Assembly: GCF_004358205.1 (NCBI RefSeq)
Contig: NZ_SMYO01000001.1
Location: 310,001 to 374,000, forward strand
Direction of reading: 5' to 3'
Source of the DNA: Bacillus salipaludis
Lineage (GTDB): Bacteria > Bacillota > Bacilli > Bacillales_B > DSM-18226
Length of the DNA stretch: 64,000 bases
In this document: piece by piece, positions 8,180 through 16,104 of the stretch
Layout: the number at the start of each line of letters is the position of its first letter
Numbering within the stretch: position 1 is the stretch's first letter
Position numbers and translations under genes: made by a program
The notes under the pieces: generated by a model
What the model saw: only the letters and a program-made list of their open reading frames with translations
Told to the model about the DNA's origin: nothing
Database searches by the model: none

Positions 8180-8569
8180 TTGATCCAGCGTTTTATTGAA
8201 TTAGGTGAGGGTTTTTCTGATATATATGAGTTAATAGAGCTTGCCAAAGCAAATCAGCATCGTCTGCTGCACATGATGGCATTACATACAACCATCGACG
8301 ATAAGCAGGTAACCTCCTTAGTCGTTGTTTTGAAGCCAACAGATCCTGGAAAATTTCAAGCCTTATATATCTGCCGAGAAGGAATTCCAAATCCAAATTA
8401 TTTGGCGAATCAACGTTATGGTTTGTTTGCCCAAACAGCAGAAATCCTTAACAAAACAATTCATGAACTCTCTGTAAAACCATCCACGATATTCCATGAA
8501 AAAGAACTTTATTATCAGTATTTAATCGGGATTTTACGATTAAATCATTATTTATTACCTTTACATTAA
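8180..8569 (+). CDS. Conserved protein, DUF7147-like, between csfG and ylbG
   Basis: A 129-residue soluble protein starting MIQRFIELGEGFSDIYEL. Homologues in Bacillus were long mis-annotated as methylthioribose kinase; I know no proven function. The start is TTG 8180, preceded by AAAGGGGAG at about 7 bases. The reading frame is open much further upstream, but that part is the csfG RNA and its terminator. The placement next to ylbG is conserved in related genera. Confidence 0.75.
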   Translation: MIQRFIELGEGFSDIYELIELAKANQHRLLHMMALHTTIDDKQVTSLVVVLKPTDPGKFQALYICREGIPNPNYLANQRYGLFAQTAEILNKTIHELSVKPSTIFHEKELYYQYLIGILRLNHYLLPLH

Positions 8570-8602
8570 AAAAGTGGGGGCAGCTGCCCTCACCTTTTTA
8601 AA
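8566..8602. terminator. Bidirectional terminator between DUF7147 gene and ylbG
   Basis: AAAAAGTG-GGGCAGC pairs with GCTGCCC-CAC-TTTTT, with A and T runs at both sides. It serves both convergent genes. Confidence 0.75.
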
Positions 8603-8873
8603 TTCCCATTTTATAGTCGTATTCCTTTGCCTTGTCCGGCGCCGAATTTTCAAATTCCTTGTTCAAAAAAGGTTTATAGGAGGGTTCGACCTTCTTTACA
8701 AAGGAAAAAGAGCTTAATTTTTCCATAATTCCCTCTAAATCCTCTTGATTACAATACAAAACCACATATTTTAGTTTTTTTGAAACATAATGGACATTCC
8801 CAAATCGCCGTAACATTTTGGCTTGTTTTAATGAGTACAGCCAAATAACTAAACCTTGTCTTTGAACAAACAT
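8598..8873 (-). CDS. ylbG: YlbG family protein (DUF2129)
   Basis: A 91-residue cytosolic protein with the typical [17 protein letters not shown] start and the YVVLYCNQ core of the DUF2129 family. Its function is unknown. The RBS AAGGGGAAAA lies just before the ATG. In Bacillus it accompanies ylbF and the csfG RNA. Confidence 0.9.
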   Translation of the reverse strand: MFVQRQGLVIWLYSLKQAKMLRRFGNVHYVSKKLKYVVLYCNQEDLEGIMEKLSSFSFVKKVEPSYKPFLNKEFENSAPDKAKEYDYKMGI

Positions 8874-8956
8874 ACTTTTTTCCCCTTCAACAAACCTTCA
8901 TTTTAATTAGTCTAGCATATCAAATCAGTATTTTTCAATTCAAACTTTTCTGTAAT

Positions 8957-9082
8957 TAGAAAAGCGGAAGCACCTTGGTCAGCCCCGACAAGTGCTGGAG
9001 GTCCTGGCGGTGAAGTCGTTCTTTGACTTCATCGACAGGACCGAAGCAACCTCGAGGGGCTAGGCGCTGGAGCTAGACAATT
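8957..9082. repeat. REP-like Bacillus repeat, long form
   Basis: The ends are AGAAAAGCGGAAGC and GCGCTGGAGCTAGACAATT. The interior forms a hairpin in which GGTCCTGGCGGTGAAGTCG pairs with the facing CGACTTCATCGACAGGACC-type arm. A 46-bp short form with the same ends lies at 56722-56767. It fills the ylbG-ylbF gap and contains no gene. Confidence 0.7.
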
Positions 9083-9118
9083 CTCAAAGTCGAATTTTTT
9101 TTTTTATCTCTATAAAAA

Positions 9119-9139
9119 AATCGGCTTCCTTAGCCGATT
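9119..9139 (-). terminator. Terminator of ylbF
   Basis: AATCGGCT/AGCCGATT stem followed on the minus strand by seven T residues, 10 bases past the ylbF stop. Confidence 0.8.
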
Positions 9140-9148
9140 CTAATCCCA

Positions 9149-9583
9149 TTAACCACAGCTGCCGCTGCTGCAGCCACCACTGCAGCTATGTCCTGTATCA
9201 AAAAATGGATTCCCTGTAGGCACTTTAATATGCTCTGAGACAGATCCACCGATTAAGACACTGATATCGTCCAAAAGTGCCTGCAAATCATTTTCTGCCA
9301 GTTTGAAATCTGCTACAAGCGGATCCAAATCCATTTCCCGCTTATATTCACGGACTTCTGTCATGATTTTTTTATAATCAGGGTGATATTTACCAAAGCG
9401 CTGCACTTCTTCATATAGGTCTTTTACGCGGATAAACCGTTTAATTTTCCTTTGTGATTCCCGATTATGCCGCAATTTATATAAGGAAATTTGATATTGT
9501 TCAACAACATCAGATTCTAAAATCATTTTAGCCAATTCTTCTGCATTTTCTACTAATTCAACTCGCTCAGATGTAGCAAGCAT
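9149..9583 (-). CDS. ylbF: YlbF/RicF, subunit of the Fe-S Y-complex (RicAFT)
   Basis: A 144-residue helical protein. With YmcA (RicA) and YaaT (RicT) it forms the Y-complex that promotes mRNA maturation with RNase Y and affects competence, sporulation and biofilms in B. subtilis. The central RFGKYHPDYKKI block is diagnostic. The C-terminus CSGGCSSGSCG carries the cysteines tied to Fe-S cluster binding. The start is ATG 9583, with GGAGGTGG just upstream; an upstream GTG at 9598 overlaps that site. Confidence 0.95.
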   Translation of the reverse strand: MLATSERVELVENAEELAKMILESDVVEQYQISLYKLRHNRESQRKIKRFIRVKDLYEEVQRFGKYHPDYKKIMTEVREYKREMDLDPLVADFKLAENDLQALLDDISVLIGGSVSEHIKVPTGNPFFDTGHSCSGGCSSGSCG

Positions 9584-9642
9584 GTCGCCCACCTCCACTC
9601 ATATTTTAACACGAACGATAGGAGAAAGCGAAATTTTCCTTT

Positions 9643-10092
9643 TTACTTAGGTATATTTACCATGAATTCTTTCGTTAATCCATATGGCCGATTATTTAAA
9701 TCAATCACTTCAAGCCTTACTTTATGATTTCCAGGTGTTAGTCCTTTAACGATAAACGCCGCTGTAGAAACCTCTTGAAATTTCCTATCATCGACCCACA
9801 CAACCATCTTCCCAAGTTTTTCTTTTGAACTGTCAGATTCTCGAAAACTAATCCCGGATAAAATACACTCCACCATCACATTCGTCCCTCTTGTTTTGTA
9901 TTGAACAAATAAGGAAGGCTTTTCCTCTGAATTTTGGTTTAATTCAGAGTTAGAATCAAATTTATATGTACTAGCTTGTACAAATGGTATTATTTTTGAC
10001 TTTGATTCCGGCTTGGGCAGATCGTTTTGACATCCTGTCATAATGGAAAGTACAAAAATGGAAAGGGTCAGCATCCAAAAATTCCTTTTCAA
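9643..10092 (-). CDS. Predicted lipoprotein between ylbF and ylbE
   Basis: A 149-residue exported protein with a basic start, a hydrophobic segment and the lipobox IMTGC, so it is probably anchored to the outer face of the membrane. The mature part looks beta-rich, with GLTPGNHKVRLEVID resembling a carbohydrate-binding or Ig-like fold edge. I do not recognise a named family. TTG 10092 has AGGAG at 8 bases; the ATG at 10098 is an alternative but is very close to that site. B. subtilis has no equivalent at this position. Confidence 0.75.
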   Translation of the reverse strand: MKRNFWMLTLSIFVLSIMTGCQNDLPKPESKSKIIPFVQASTYKFDSNSELNQNSEEKPSLFVQYKTRGTNVMVECILSGISFRESDSSKEKLGKMVVWVDDRKFQEVSTAAFIVKGLTPGNHKVRLEVIDLNNRPYGLTKEFMVNIPK

Positions 10093-10157
10093 TCCCATCA
10101 CTCCTTTCCTGTATTGTTCGCTTCCTTTTTGTTTTTTAATCTAAATAAAACAAGCAA

Positions 10158-10186
10158 AAGACCACATAATTTTTTTATGTGGTCTT
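10158..10186 (-). terminator. Terminator of ylbD-ylbE
   Basis: AAGACCACATAA/TTATGTGGTCTT perfect 12-bp stem, ending with TTTTG on the minus strand, just past the ylbE stop. Confidence 0.8.
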
Positions 10187-10188
10187 GA

Positions 10189-10428
10189 TTACCCTTGATT
10201 TTTCATCGATTGAAACATATTCAACATCATTGAAGCCATTTGTACACTGTTAGAGAATTTTTCCACTTGATGTGGGATTGTTTTCTTATAATAGTGCAAT
10301 GACGCGATTTCTAATGATTGTATATCATAAGGGTTTCTGCTAAGTTTTCGGTACCAGAGCGGCTGCTCCCGAATAAATTGCTTGAACTCTTTTTGTCCAC
10401 CTAAATACTCTAGGACATCTTTACGCAT
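10189..10428 (-). CDS. ylbE: YlbE-like family protein
   Basis: A 79-residue protein recognised by MRKDVLEYLGGQKEFKQFIREQPLWYRKLSRNP, typical of the YlbE-like family of spore-forming Bacillaceae. Its function is unknown. It follows ylbD by 18 bases and the two are likely co-transcribed. Confidence 0.9.
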   Translation of the reverse strand: MRKDVLEYLGGQKEFKQFIREQPLWYRKLSRNPYDIQSLEIASLHYYKKTIPHQVEKFSNSVQMASMMLNMFQSMKNQG

Positions 10429-10446
10429 ATTTTAAAATCCTTTCTT

Positions 10447-10869
10447 TTAATCTTTTCGAAATGTAAAAGGATTTATTGGCCCTTCTGGCGGTTTTCCGGG
10501 CGGTTTTGCCCCGTTACTCCCTTGAAATTGTGATAAAACACCTTGAATCGCTCCAATTGCTTGACTTAAATTGTTAATATGGTTTTGAATTTGATTTGGA
10601 TCCATTTTGTTAACCATTCCCATTATATTCGATATTAAGTCCCCCTTTTTTTCTGTATTTGTTTCCTGTTCCTCTGGTTTTTCAGACAAGTCATTATTTT
10701 CATTTCCAATTTTTTCCCATCGCGCATCCTCTTCTCCCAGCAGATACCAATCCTCGTACAATTCCTGCCAGGTGGTTTTACCCTTCCGTACCTCTTGGAT
10801 CATCTTAGGATTATTCTTTACAAATTCCTTAAACTTCGCCACAGATGGATGTAGTTTTTTTTGAGCCAT
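10447..10869 (-). CDS. ylbD: YlbD family spore coat protein
   Basis: A 140-residue protein. The N-terminal half has HPSVAKFKEFVKNNPKMI and the TWQELYEDWYLLGE block of the YlbD family. The C-terminal half is Gln/Asn-rich and ends in a proline-rich tail. In B. subtilis YlbD is a spore coat component. The start at ATG 10869 is set by GAGGTG; the GTG-initiated extension to 10893 is unlikely. Confidence 0.9.
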   Translation of the reverse strand: MAQKKLHPSVAKFKEFVKNNPKMIQEVRKGKTTWQELYEDWYLLGEEDARWEKIGNENNDLSEKPEEQETNTEKKGDLISNIMGMVNKMDPNQIQNHINNLSQAIGAIQGVLSQFQGSNGAKPPGKPPEGPINPFTFRKD

Positions 10870-11001
10870 TTTTTTCACCTCTGCCGACATCATGCCTATA
10901 TTACGATATGTCAGAAAATAAAATGTGTGAAAGACTTAATGATGCTTAAATTATTTATAAGTGGTAAGATGTTCTTGAAATGAAATGAAAGAGGTAAAAA
11001 G

Positions 11002-11484
11002 ATGAAGGACAAATTATTCACATTATTAGAAGCATGTTTAGAAAATGGTACTGAAAATGATATAACTGCCATTGCCCAATTTTTAGAGGTTTTGCAAAGA
11101 AAAATTAACGTAGGTAAACGATCTTTTATCGATCAGTTTTTTCATATGGATAGTAAGCTTGACGAAAACTGCTGTGAAATAACGATTCCATTAAACCCGA
11201 TTCTAAACAATTCGTTTGATATTGTCCATGGTGGAGTAACAGCAACGCTCCTTGACACGGCAATGGGAACACTTGCAAATTACCTTCTTCCAGAAGGATA
11301 TGGTGCTGTTACCAATCAGTTGAATATCCATTACATTGCCCCTGGAATTGGGGCAAGTCTCCGCTGTAACGCCGAGATTATCCACCAAGGCAACAAAACA
11401 TTGGTCGTCACCGGTGAAGTCCATCGGGATGATGGTAAAAAAATTGCCTATGCAACCGGAACATTTTTTGTCATAAAGAAATAA
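11002..11484 (+). CDS. PaaI-family hotdog thioesterase
   Basis: A 160-residue cytosolic hotdog-fold acyl-CoA thioesterase. The active-site block HGGVTATLLDTAMG contains the His-Gly-Gly and downstream Asp typical of PaaI enzymes. NQLNIHYIAPG and GRVVHR-like segments follow. The substrate cannot be inferred. It starts at an ATG with AAAGAGGTAA upstream. A small membrane protein follows 19 bases later, probably in the same transcript. Confidence 0.85.
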   Translation: MKDKLFTLLEACLENGTENDITAIAQFLEVLQRKINVGKRSFIDQFFHMDSKLDENCCEITIPLNPILNNSFDIVHGGVTATLLDTAMGTLANYLLPEGYGAVTNQLNIHYIAPGIGASLRCNAEIIHQGNKTLVVTGEVHRDDGKKIAYATGTFFVIKK

Positions 11485-11503
11485 TATTTAGGGGGTCAAA
11501 CAT

Positions 11504-11878
11504 ATGGTCACCGCCATTGTAATCCCTGTTATCCTTCTTTACTTTTATTTGATTACAAAAAAAGAAATGAAGGTACAAGATACTAAATGGCTTTCGCTAG
11601 AAAATATCCCTCAAGAGGCCGTTGCAGTTGGAGAAATTAAGAGTATTTATGAGGAAAAACAGCGCTATTATTATCATCGCTACATTTTTGTCCAGGAAAT
11701 AAAGCTACAAACAAAATCGCAGCAAGTCACTGTAAAAAAAATTACTCCTCTTACCAAAACAACAAAGATTGAAACCTTTAAAGTGGGTGAATTTCTAAAA
11801 GTATACGGTTGTTGGGAAAGCAGCCAATTAGTCTTTAGTCATTTTGAAAGAATAAAAAAAAACAGCGGCCTTCAATAG
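11504..11878 (+). CDS. Small single-pass membrane protein, function unknown
   Basis: 124 residues. An N-terminal hydrophobic segment (MVTAIVIPVILLYFYLI) is followed by a charged domain with a Tyr-rich strand (EEKQRYYYHRYIFVQEIKL). The cytosolic part resembles a small beta-barrel or OB-like fold, but I cannot assign a family. AGGGGGTC precedes the ATG. It is downstream of the thioesterase and convergent with ylbC. Confidence 0.7.
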   Translation: MVTAIVIPVILLYFYLITKKEMKVQDTKWLSLENIPQEAVAVGEIKSIYEEKQRYYYHRYIFVQEIKLQTKSQQVTVKKITPLTKTTKIETFKVGEFLKVYGCWESSQLVFSHFERIKKNSGLQ

Positions 11879-11890
11879 ACCGCTGTTTTT
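11860..11890. terminator. Bidirectional terminator between 11504 gene and ylbC
   Basis: AACAGCGG/CCGCTGTT stem with an A run before it and a T run after it. Confidence 0.8.
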
Positions 11891-12959
11891 ATTGTTTCCA
11901 CTTTTGAATAAAGTTCTGTGTATAATACTTTTGGAATACTCCTACACCAAGATGGGAAAAATCTTTATTTAACATGGAATCACGATGTCCTTTGCTGTTT
12001 AGCCAGCCTTCAACTGATGCTGGTCCATCAATATAATTAGCAGCAATATTCTCCCCCGCAGCTTGATAAACAACCTTAGCTGACTTTAACCGATCGGAAA
12101 GGGTGCCAAATTTCTTTGATGTATGGGAAAAATCATTATTTTTAGCCATATCCTTACTATGGCCATATGCAGCCTTCGCGGTTTTTTCATCCCACAATAG
12201 CGGCTTTAAATCATGTCTTACTCTTAAAACATTTGTAATGTCAAAAATTTGCTTTTCTTCTCCTACTTCAATCTCTCTCCACATTTCAATACTTGGTTCA
12301 TCGGCCTCTATTAATTTCCCACTATAAACAAGCTCATAAGGACGCTGTTTAATGAGGGTATCAGCATCAAGGAACCGAACACTTGAAAGATTTCCTGTAA
12401 ATTTATCAATATAGAGTTGTACATACACATTTCCTAATCGGACGACAGGCCGTATATTTAAATCTGTATCATTCAATTCAAACCGATAAGAGTTCCCATC
12501 CTGATCAATTTCAATATTGGCATCAATATATTGAGTATTAAAGATTTCCTCCACTGGCTGGCCAATTTCAAACGGTGCAACATCTAAATTCTTACCAATT
12601 GCATAGACTGTTACGATTCGGTTATTTTCAACCCCAACTTGCACATAGCGGGAATAATCTAAGTTATAAATGTACCATTGATAACCATAGGCTGATTCGT
12701 CAATTCGCTGCGGCTTTCCAAGTTCTTTTTCCAAAGCCGATAGTTTTTTCCCAATTAGTAGGGATAGCCCTTCTTTTGGCCTTTCCCGAGAGATTTTACT
12801 TTGCTTTATATCTGGATTTTTCGGCAATGTCGGACTCATTTCTGAAGTGTGATGGTCTTTTATTAAGACCTCATCACTGCTATCGTCTTTTACACTTATA
12901 TAAAAACCAATGGATAAGAAAAGAGCCAAGACAACAAGAATTCTTATAAGTGTTCGCAG
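11889..12959 (-). CDS. ylbC: CAP-domain (SCP/PR1-like) exported protein YlbC
   Basis: 356 residues from the start used here. A membrane anchor is followed by a CAP-associated domain (about residues 70-210) and a C-terminal CAP domain. Conserved CAP histidines are in YGHSKDMAKN and the NFSHxGxxF-like AGENIAANY/WLNSKGHRDSMLN region. The automatic start (TTG 12929) cuts through the hydrophobic segment. The frame extends to CTG 12959, giving a proper signal anchor (MRTLIRILVVLALFLSIGFY). GAGAGGGTG lies 7 bases before that CTG, and no ATG, GTG or earlier in-frame start exists. B. subtilis YlbC is of similar length. Confidence 0.88.
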   Translation of the reverse strand: MRTLIRILVVLALFLSIGFYISVKDDSSDEVLIKDHHTSEMSPTLPKNPDIKQSKISRERPKEGLSLLIGKKLSALEKELGKPQRIDESAYGYQWYIYNLDYSRYVQVGVENNRIVTVYAIGKNLDVAPFEIGQPVEEIFNTQYIDANIEIDQDGNSYRFELNDTDLNIRPVVRLGNVYVQLYIDKFTGNLSSVRFLDADTLIKQRPYELVYSGKLIEADEPSIEMWREIEVGEEKQIFDITNVLRVRHDLKPLLWDEKTAKAAYGHSKDMAKNNDFSHTSKKFGTLSDRLKSAKVVYQAAGENIAANYIDGPASVEGWLNSKGHRDSMLNKDFSHLGVGVFQKYYTQNFIQKWKQ

Positions 12960-13071
12960 AGGCCAACACCCTCTCTAATACTTTTCTATGTAATATAGAT
13001 AAATTAATTATATCATCTATATCTTTTTAAGTGATATGTATACATCATCTTAACAGAATAGTAACATTAAG

Positions 13072-13110
13072 AACAAGAAAACAGGTACCAACGGCACCTG
13101 TTTTCTTGTT
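13072..13110 (-). terminator. Terminator of ylbB
   Basis: A 15-bp stem (AACAAGAAAACAGGT with ACCTGTTTTCTTGTT) just past the ylbB stop codon. Confidence 0.8.
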
Positions 13111-13112
13111 CT

Positions 13113-13547
13113 TTAATGCTGAATTCCATTATAATTTGATTCGGAAATCTCCGTAAGGGCTTGTTTTGCCTGATCGTCTGTTAAATCCCTGATTGCGAAG
13201 TCCCCAAGTGATACTATTCCTACTAGCTTATCGCCTTCTACAACAGGAAGGCGACGAATTTGATGTTCCGCCATTAATTTAGCTGCTTCCCTGCTGGAAG
13301 CATCAGGTGAAACCGTAATTAAATCGTTACTCATTATATCTTCCACTTTCGATGAAGCAGGATGTTTTTCTGCAACACATCGTAAAACGATATCACGGTC
13401 AGTAATCATTCCGACAAGCTTATCATTATCCACGATGGGAATGGCCCCAACATTTAAATCCTTCATTTTAACTGCCACTTCAAATACATTATCAAGTAAA
13501 GAACAGCTTTCAACCTTGTCGGTCATAATTTCACGAATTTTTTCCAT
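13113..13547 (-). CDS. ylbB: Two-CBS-domain protein YlbB
   Basis: 144 residues, made almost entirely of a tandem pair of CBS domains (about 1-60 and 70-130). Each ends in a VGxITxRD- or VGIVSLGD-type strand. Such stand-alone pairs bind adenine nucleotides as sensors; the ligand here is unknown. It lies divergent from ylbA. The ATG is preceded by AGGGGGTA. Confidence 0.9.
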   Translation of the reverse strand: MEKIREIMTDKVESCSLLDNVFEVAVKMKDLNVGAIPIVDNDKLVGMITDRDIVLRCVAEKHPASSKVEDIMSNDLITVSPDASSREAAKLMAEHQIRRLPVVEGDKLVGIVSLGDFAIRDLTDDQAKQALTEISESNYNGIQH

Positions 13548-13738
13548 AACAAATACCCCCTATAATAATAAAATTCTTAACAATAATATAGAATTCCCCC
13601 AAGAGATTAAATTATTCTGTAAATGAATTCATTGCAAGTTGATACAAATTCAACTATTATTAAATTGAATTAAATCTGCTATAATACCGAATAATGTAAC
13701 ATAGGGGTAATGGCACGTTTTTAGGAGGGAATTCAAAA

Positions 13739-14098
13739 GTGAAATTCGAAAATACTGGAATTGAAAAATTTAAAGCTGATTTAAACCGCTTGGATGAGGT
13801 CATGGATGAACATGGCTTAGTACGTGAAGGCCAATGGGATTATGAACGTGTTACATATGATCGTAAATTTGAATTAAAAGAGGGCATTTTCTACTTGCGT
13901 GTGTTTGGTTATGCCACCCAGGGGGACGTGGGCTCGCACAAAGCTACTATTCAATTGATGACACCATTACTAGGGAAATACTACTATCCACACGGAGTAG
14001 AATATGGTGAAGGTGAAAACTTCCCAAGCGGCCTTGTAAACCAATGTAAAAAAACTTTAGAAGAAATTAAAGGTAAAATTGAAAAGTTTGCTGAATAA
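13739..14098 (+). CDS. ylbA: YugN-like family protein YlbA
   Basis: A 119-residue protein of the YugN-like family. It has the characteristic QWDYERVTYDRKFE and GVEYGEGENFP segments. Its role is unknown. It starts with GTG and has a strong AGGAGGGAATTC ribosome site. A TATAAT box occurs at about 13679-13684 without a convincing -35. Confidence 0.88.
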   Translation: MKFENTGIEKFKADLNRLDEVMDEHGLVREGQWDYERVTYDRKFELKEGIFYLRVFGYATQGDVGSHKATIQLMTPLLGKYYYPHGVEYGEGENFPSGLVNQCKKTLEEIKGKIEKFAE

Positions 14099-14131
14099 AA
14101 AAAGACGCATGATTTGCTCATGCGTCTTTTC
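14099..14131. terminator. Bidirectional terminator between ylbA and ctaM-like gene
   Basis: AAAAGACGCATGA/TCATGCGTCTTTT stem of 13 bp flanked by A and T runs. Confidence 0.85.
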
Positions 14132-14132
14132 T

Positions 14133-14594
14133 TTAAAATCCGAGAATTGCTTTGATTAAAGAGGTAGTTTCTCCACCCTTGTAAAATACATATAATAATA
14201 GGTAGACCGCTACACCGGTGATGGCCGTAAAAAACCAGACAATACATGTGATAGGTCCAAGTTTGCGGTGAACTTTAAGTTTATTTTTATAGCCAGTTAT
14301 TATGGAAATAAGGCCTAATACTGCTCCCGTAGTGGCAAGCGTAATATGAAAGATTAAAAACACTGTATAGAAAATCTTAATATTATCAGGACCGCCAAAG
14401 GATGTATTTCCGATAAACACTGTTCTTGACTCATAAATAATAAAGAAAATAAGAGCAAATATGGCCGCAAGTGTCATTGTTTTTTTATGGGCATCAATTC
14501 GTTTTTGTTTTATTTGCCGCCAGCCAATTGCCATTGTAATGGCACTTAGAATGATAAAGGACGTACTAATCGTAGGTAAAATAGGTAAGGACAT
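14133..14594 (-). CDS. DUF420 membrane protein, CtaM-like cytochrome oxidase assembly factor
   Basis: 153 residues with four predicted membrane segments. The conserved DUF420 features are visible: an Arg/His loop (RIDAHKKTM), ESRTVFIGNTSFGGP, FLIFHITLATTG and KVHRKLGP. Members (CtaM of Staphylococcus, YozB of B. subtilis) are needed for assembly of heme-copper oxidases. Its position at the end of the cta cluster supports this. It is 120 bases beyond ctaG, which has its own terminator, so it may have its own promoter. Confidence 0.88.
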   Translation of the reverse strand: MSLPILPTISTSFIILSAITMAIGWRQIKQKRIDAHKKTMTLAAIFALIFFIIYESRTVFIGNTSFGGPDNIKIFYTVFLIFHITLATTGAVLGLISIITGYKNKLKVHRKLGPITCIVWFFTAITGVAVYLLLYVFYKGGETTSLIKAILGF

Positions 14595-14687
14595 TTAAGC
14601 TTCCTCGCTTTTTAATTATTCTAATGCAATTTTAAAGTACTTCACATTCTTTTTCAAACATAAAGCTAAATTGGTTTAATTCGGAAA

Positions 14688-14716
14688 AAAATCTCCCATT
14701 GGGACAGGGAGATTTT
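14688..14716 (-). terminator. Terminator at the end of the ctaCDEFG transcript
   Basis: AAAATCTCCC/GGGAGATTTT stem followed on the minus strand by T residues. It overlaps the ctaG stop region. Confidence 0.75.
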
Positions 14717-15620
14717 ATTCAACAAGGGTTGGCTTTAAAGTTTTATTTAGTTCTGCCTCAGATTCAGCTTGATCTTTGCGGTACCATTCAAAAAATACAT
14801 GCCCTAATACAAAAGCAAAAATGATTTCCTGAAGAACCTTCATAATAACTCCACCTAACTGTTGGTCATCCACTAATGACATGGAACTAAATAGTTGTGG
14901 TCCACTAAGATTTAAACCCTCGAAGGTCGAAGATCCGACACATAAACTCATTACCCTCCCCCATACATTTGGGTCAGAATAAGTCGCGTAAAATGAATGA
15001 TCTGCAAAGATAATTAATGCACATGAGGGTGTCAATAATATTCCGTTTATAAAAAGGTACCCTACTTTTTTTAATCCGGTTATACCTTTTAGTTCCGGAA
15101 GCGGGCATATTAATGACCACCACAAACAAACCGCGGAAGAAAATAACAATATCGAATAACCAGCATGGAAAAATCCATTTTGCATTACATTATCAAAAAT
15201 AACTGGAATATGATACAAAGAAAATAATCCATTAAAAAGTAAAAGTGCCAAAATTGGCTTTGTTACTAGATTAAAAATAGGTTTTACTATTTTAAGACTT
15301 AACACTTTTCTCCAAAGCCATGGCGGGATCCCTAATACAAACAATGGTGCAACAAGAAACACTAACAAAATCATTGTGGTGGCATGGATATAAAACATCA
15401 AATGACCCATTAAATCAAGTGGCGAACCTTTAATGGTATATAAAAGGCTAATACATAATACAAAGTACACTGCTTGCTTTCTAGTTAATGGCTCGCTGTC
15501 ATTAAACTTGCTCCTGAATTTAATCGTAATTAAAAAATAACCAACCAATAATGCAATTAAAATTGATAAAAAGTACGGGCTCCATAGTGCTTTGAATCCA
15601 AAAATATCTAATGTAAGCAC
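14715..15620 (-). CDS. ctaG: Cytochrome c oxidase assembly factor CtaG
   Basis: A 301-residue polytopic membrane protein of the caa3_CtaG family, needed to assemble the copper center of cytochrome caa3. MGHLMFYIHATTMILLVFLVAPL, with its histidines, and DNVMQNGFFHAGYSILL are typical. A second Met/His-rich part, DQQLGGVIMKVLQE, lies near the C-terminus. It is separated from ctaF by about 145 bases containing a hairpin, so it may be expressed partly independently. Confidence 0.93.
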   Translation of the reverse strand: MLTLDIFGFKALWSPYFLSILIALLVGYFLITIKFRSKFNDSEPLTRKQAVYFVLCISLLYTIKGSPLDLMGHLMFYIHATTMILLVFLVAPLFVLGIPPWLWRKVLSLKIVKPIFNLVTKPILALLLFNGLFSLYHIPVIFDNVMQNGFFHAGYSILLFSSAVCLWWSLICPLPELKGITGLKKVGYLFINGILLTPSCALIIFADHSFYATYSDPNVWGRVMSLCVGSSTFEGLNLSGPQLFSSMSLVDDQQLGGVIMKVLQEIIFAFVLGHVFFEWYRKDQAESEAELNKTLKPTLVE

Positions 15621-15721
15621 CGAAAATCACCTCAATATATTTTTAAAAAGCCATCCATTAGTATACCCTTTTGTTCACCTTAAAGCCAAGAATGACAATA
15701 TTTATATCATTATATCATGAT

Positions 15722-15757
15722 AAAAAGAAAATCGGCCTTTCAGCCGATTTTCTTTTT
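15722..15757 (-). terminator. Terminator after ctaF
   Basis: AAAAAGAAAATCGGC/GCCGATTTTCTTTTT 15-bp stem just past ctaF. It lies between ctaF and ctaG and may attenuate ctaG. Confidence 0.75.
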
Positions 15758-15764
15758 ATTTTGC

Positions 15765-16100
15765 TTACCACCAAATGATGGTAGTAAATGTTAATATTGT
15801 GATTGCTCCTACTAGTACCCCTGAATACAAGAATAATGATGGAGCTTCATGCCCTTTATGGCTCATGTGCATGAAATAATAGAGCTGAAAAATGACTTGA
15901 ACCACAGCCAAAAGAATAATAAATGGTACTGTGAACCATGCAGTAAACCCTTTGACTGCAACTGCTGCAAAAGCAATCAAAGTCAAGAAAATCATTAAAG
16001 CGAAAGAAATAACTTGATATCTCATTTCTTCAGCGCTTTTTTTCCGACGATATTCAATGTCAACTCTTGGGTTACCTGAATTTACCTGTGGATTTGCCAT
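15765..16100 (-). CDS. ctaF: Cytochrome c oxidase subunit IVB
   Basis: A 111-residue small subunit of the caa3 oxidase with three membrane segments, as expected for the COX4 family. The motif FQLYYFMHMSHKGHEAPS, with its histidines, is conserved. It is 4 bases from ctaE in the operon ctaC-D-E-F. Confidence 0.93.
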   Translation of the reverse strand: MANPQVNSGNPRVDIEYRRKKSAEEMRYQVISFALMIFLTLIAFAAVAVKGFTAWFTVPFIILLAVVQVIFQLYYFMHMSHKGHEAPSLFLYSGVLVGAITILTFTTIIWW

Positions 16101-16104
16101 CAGT

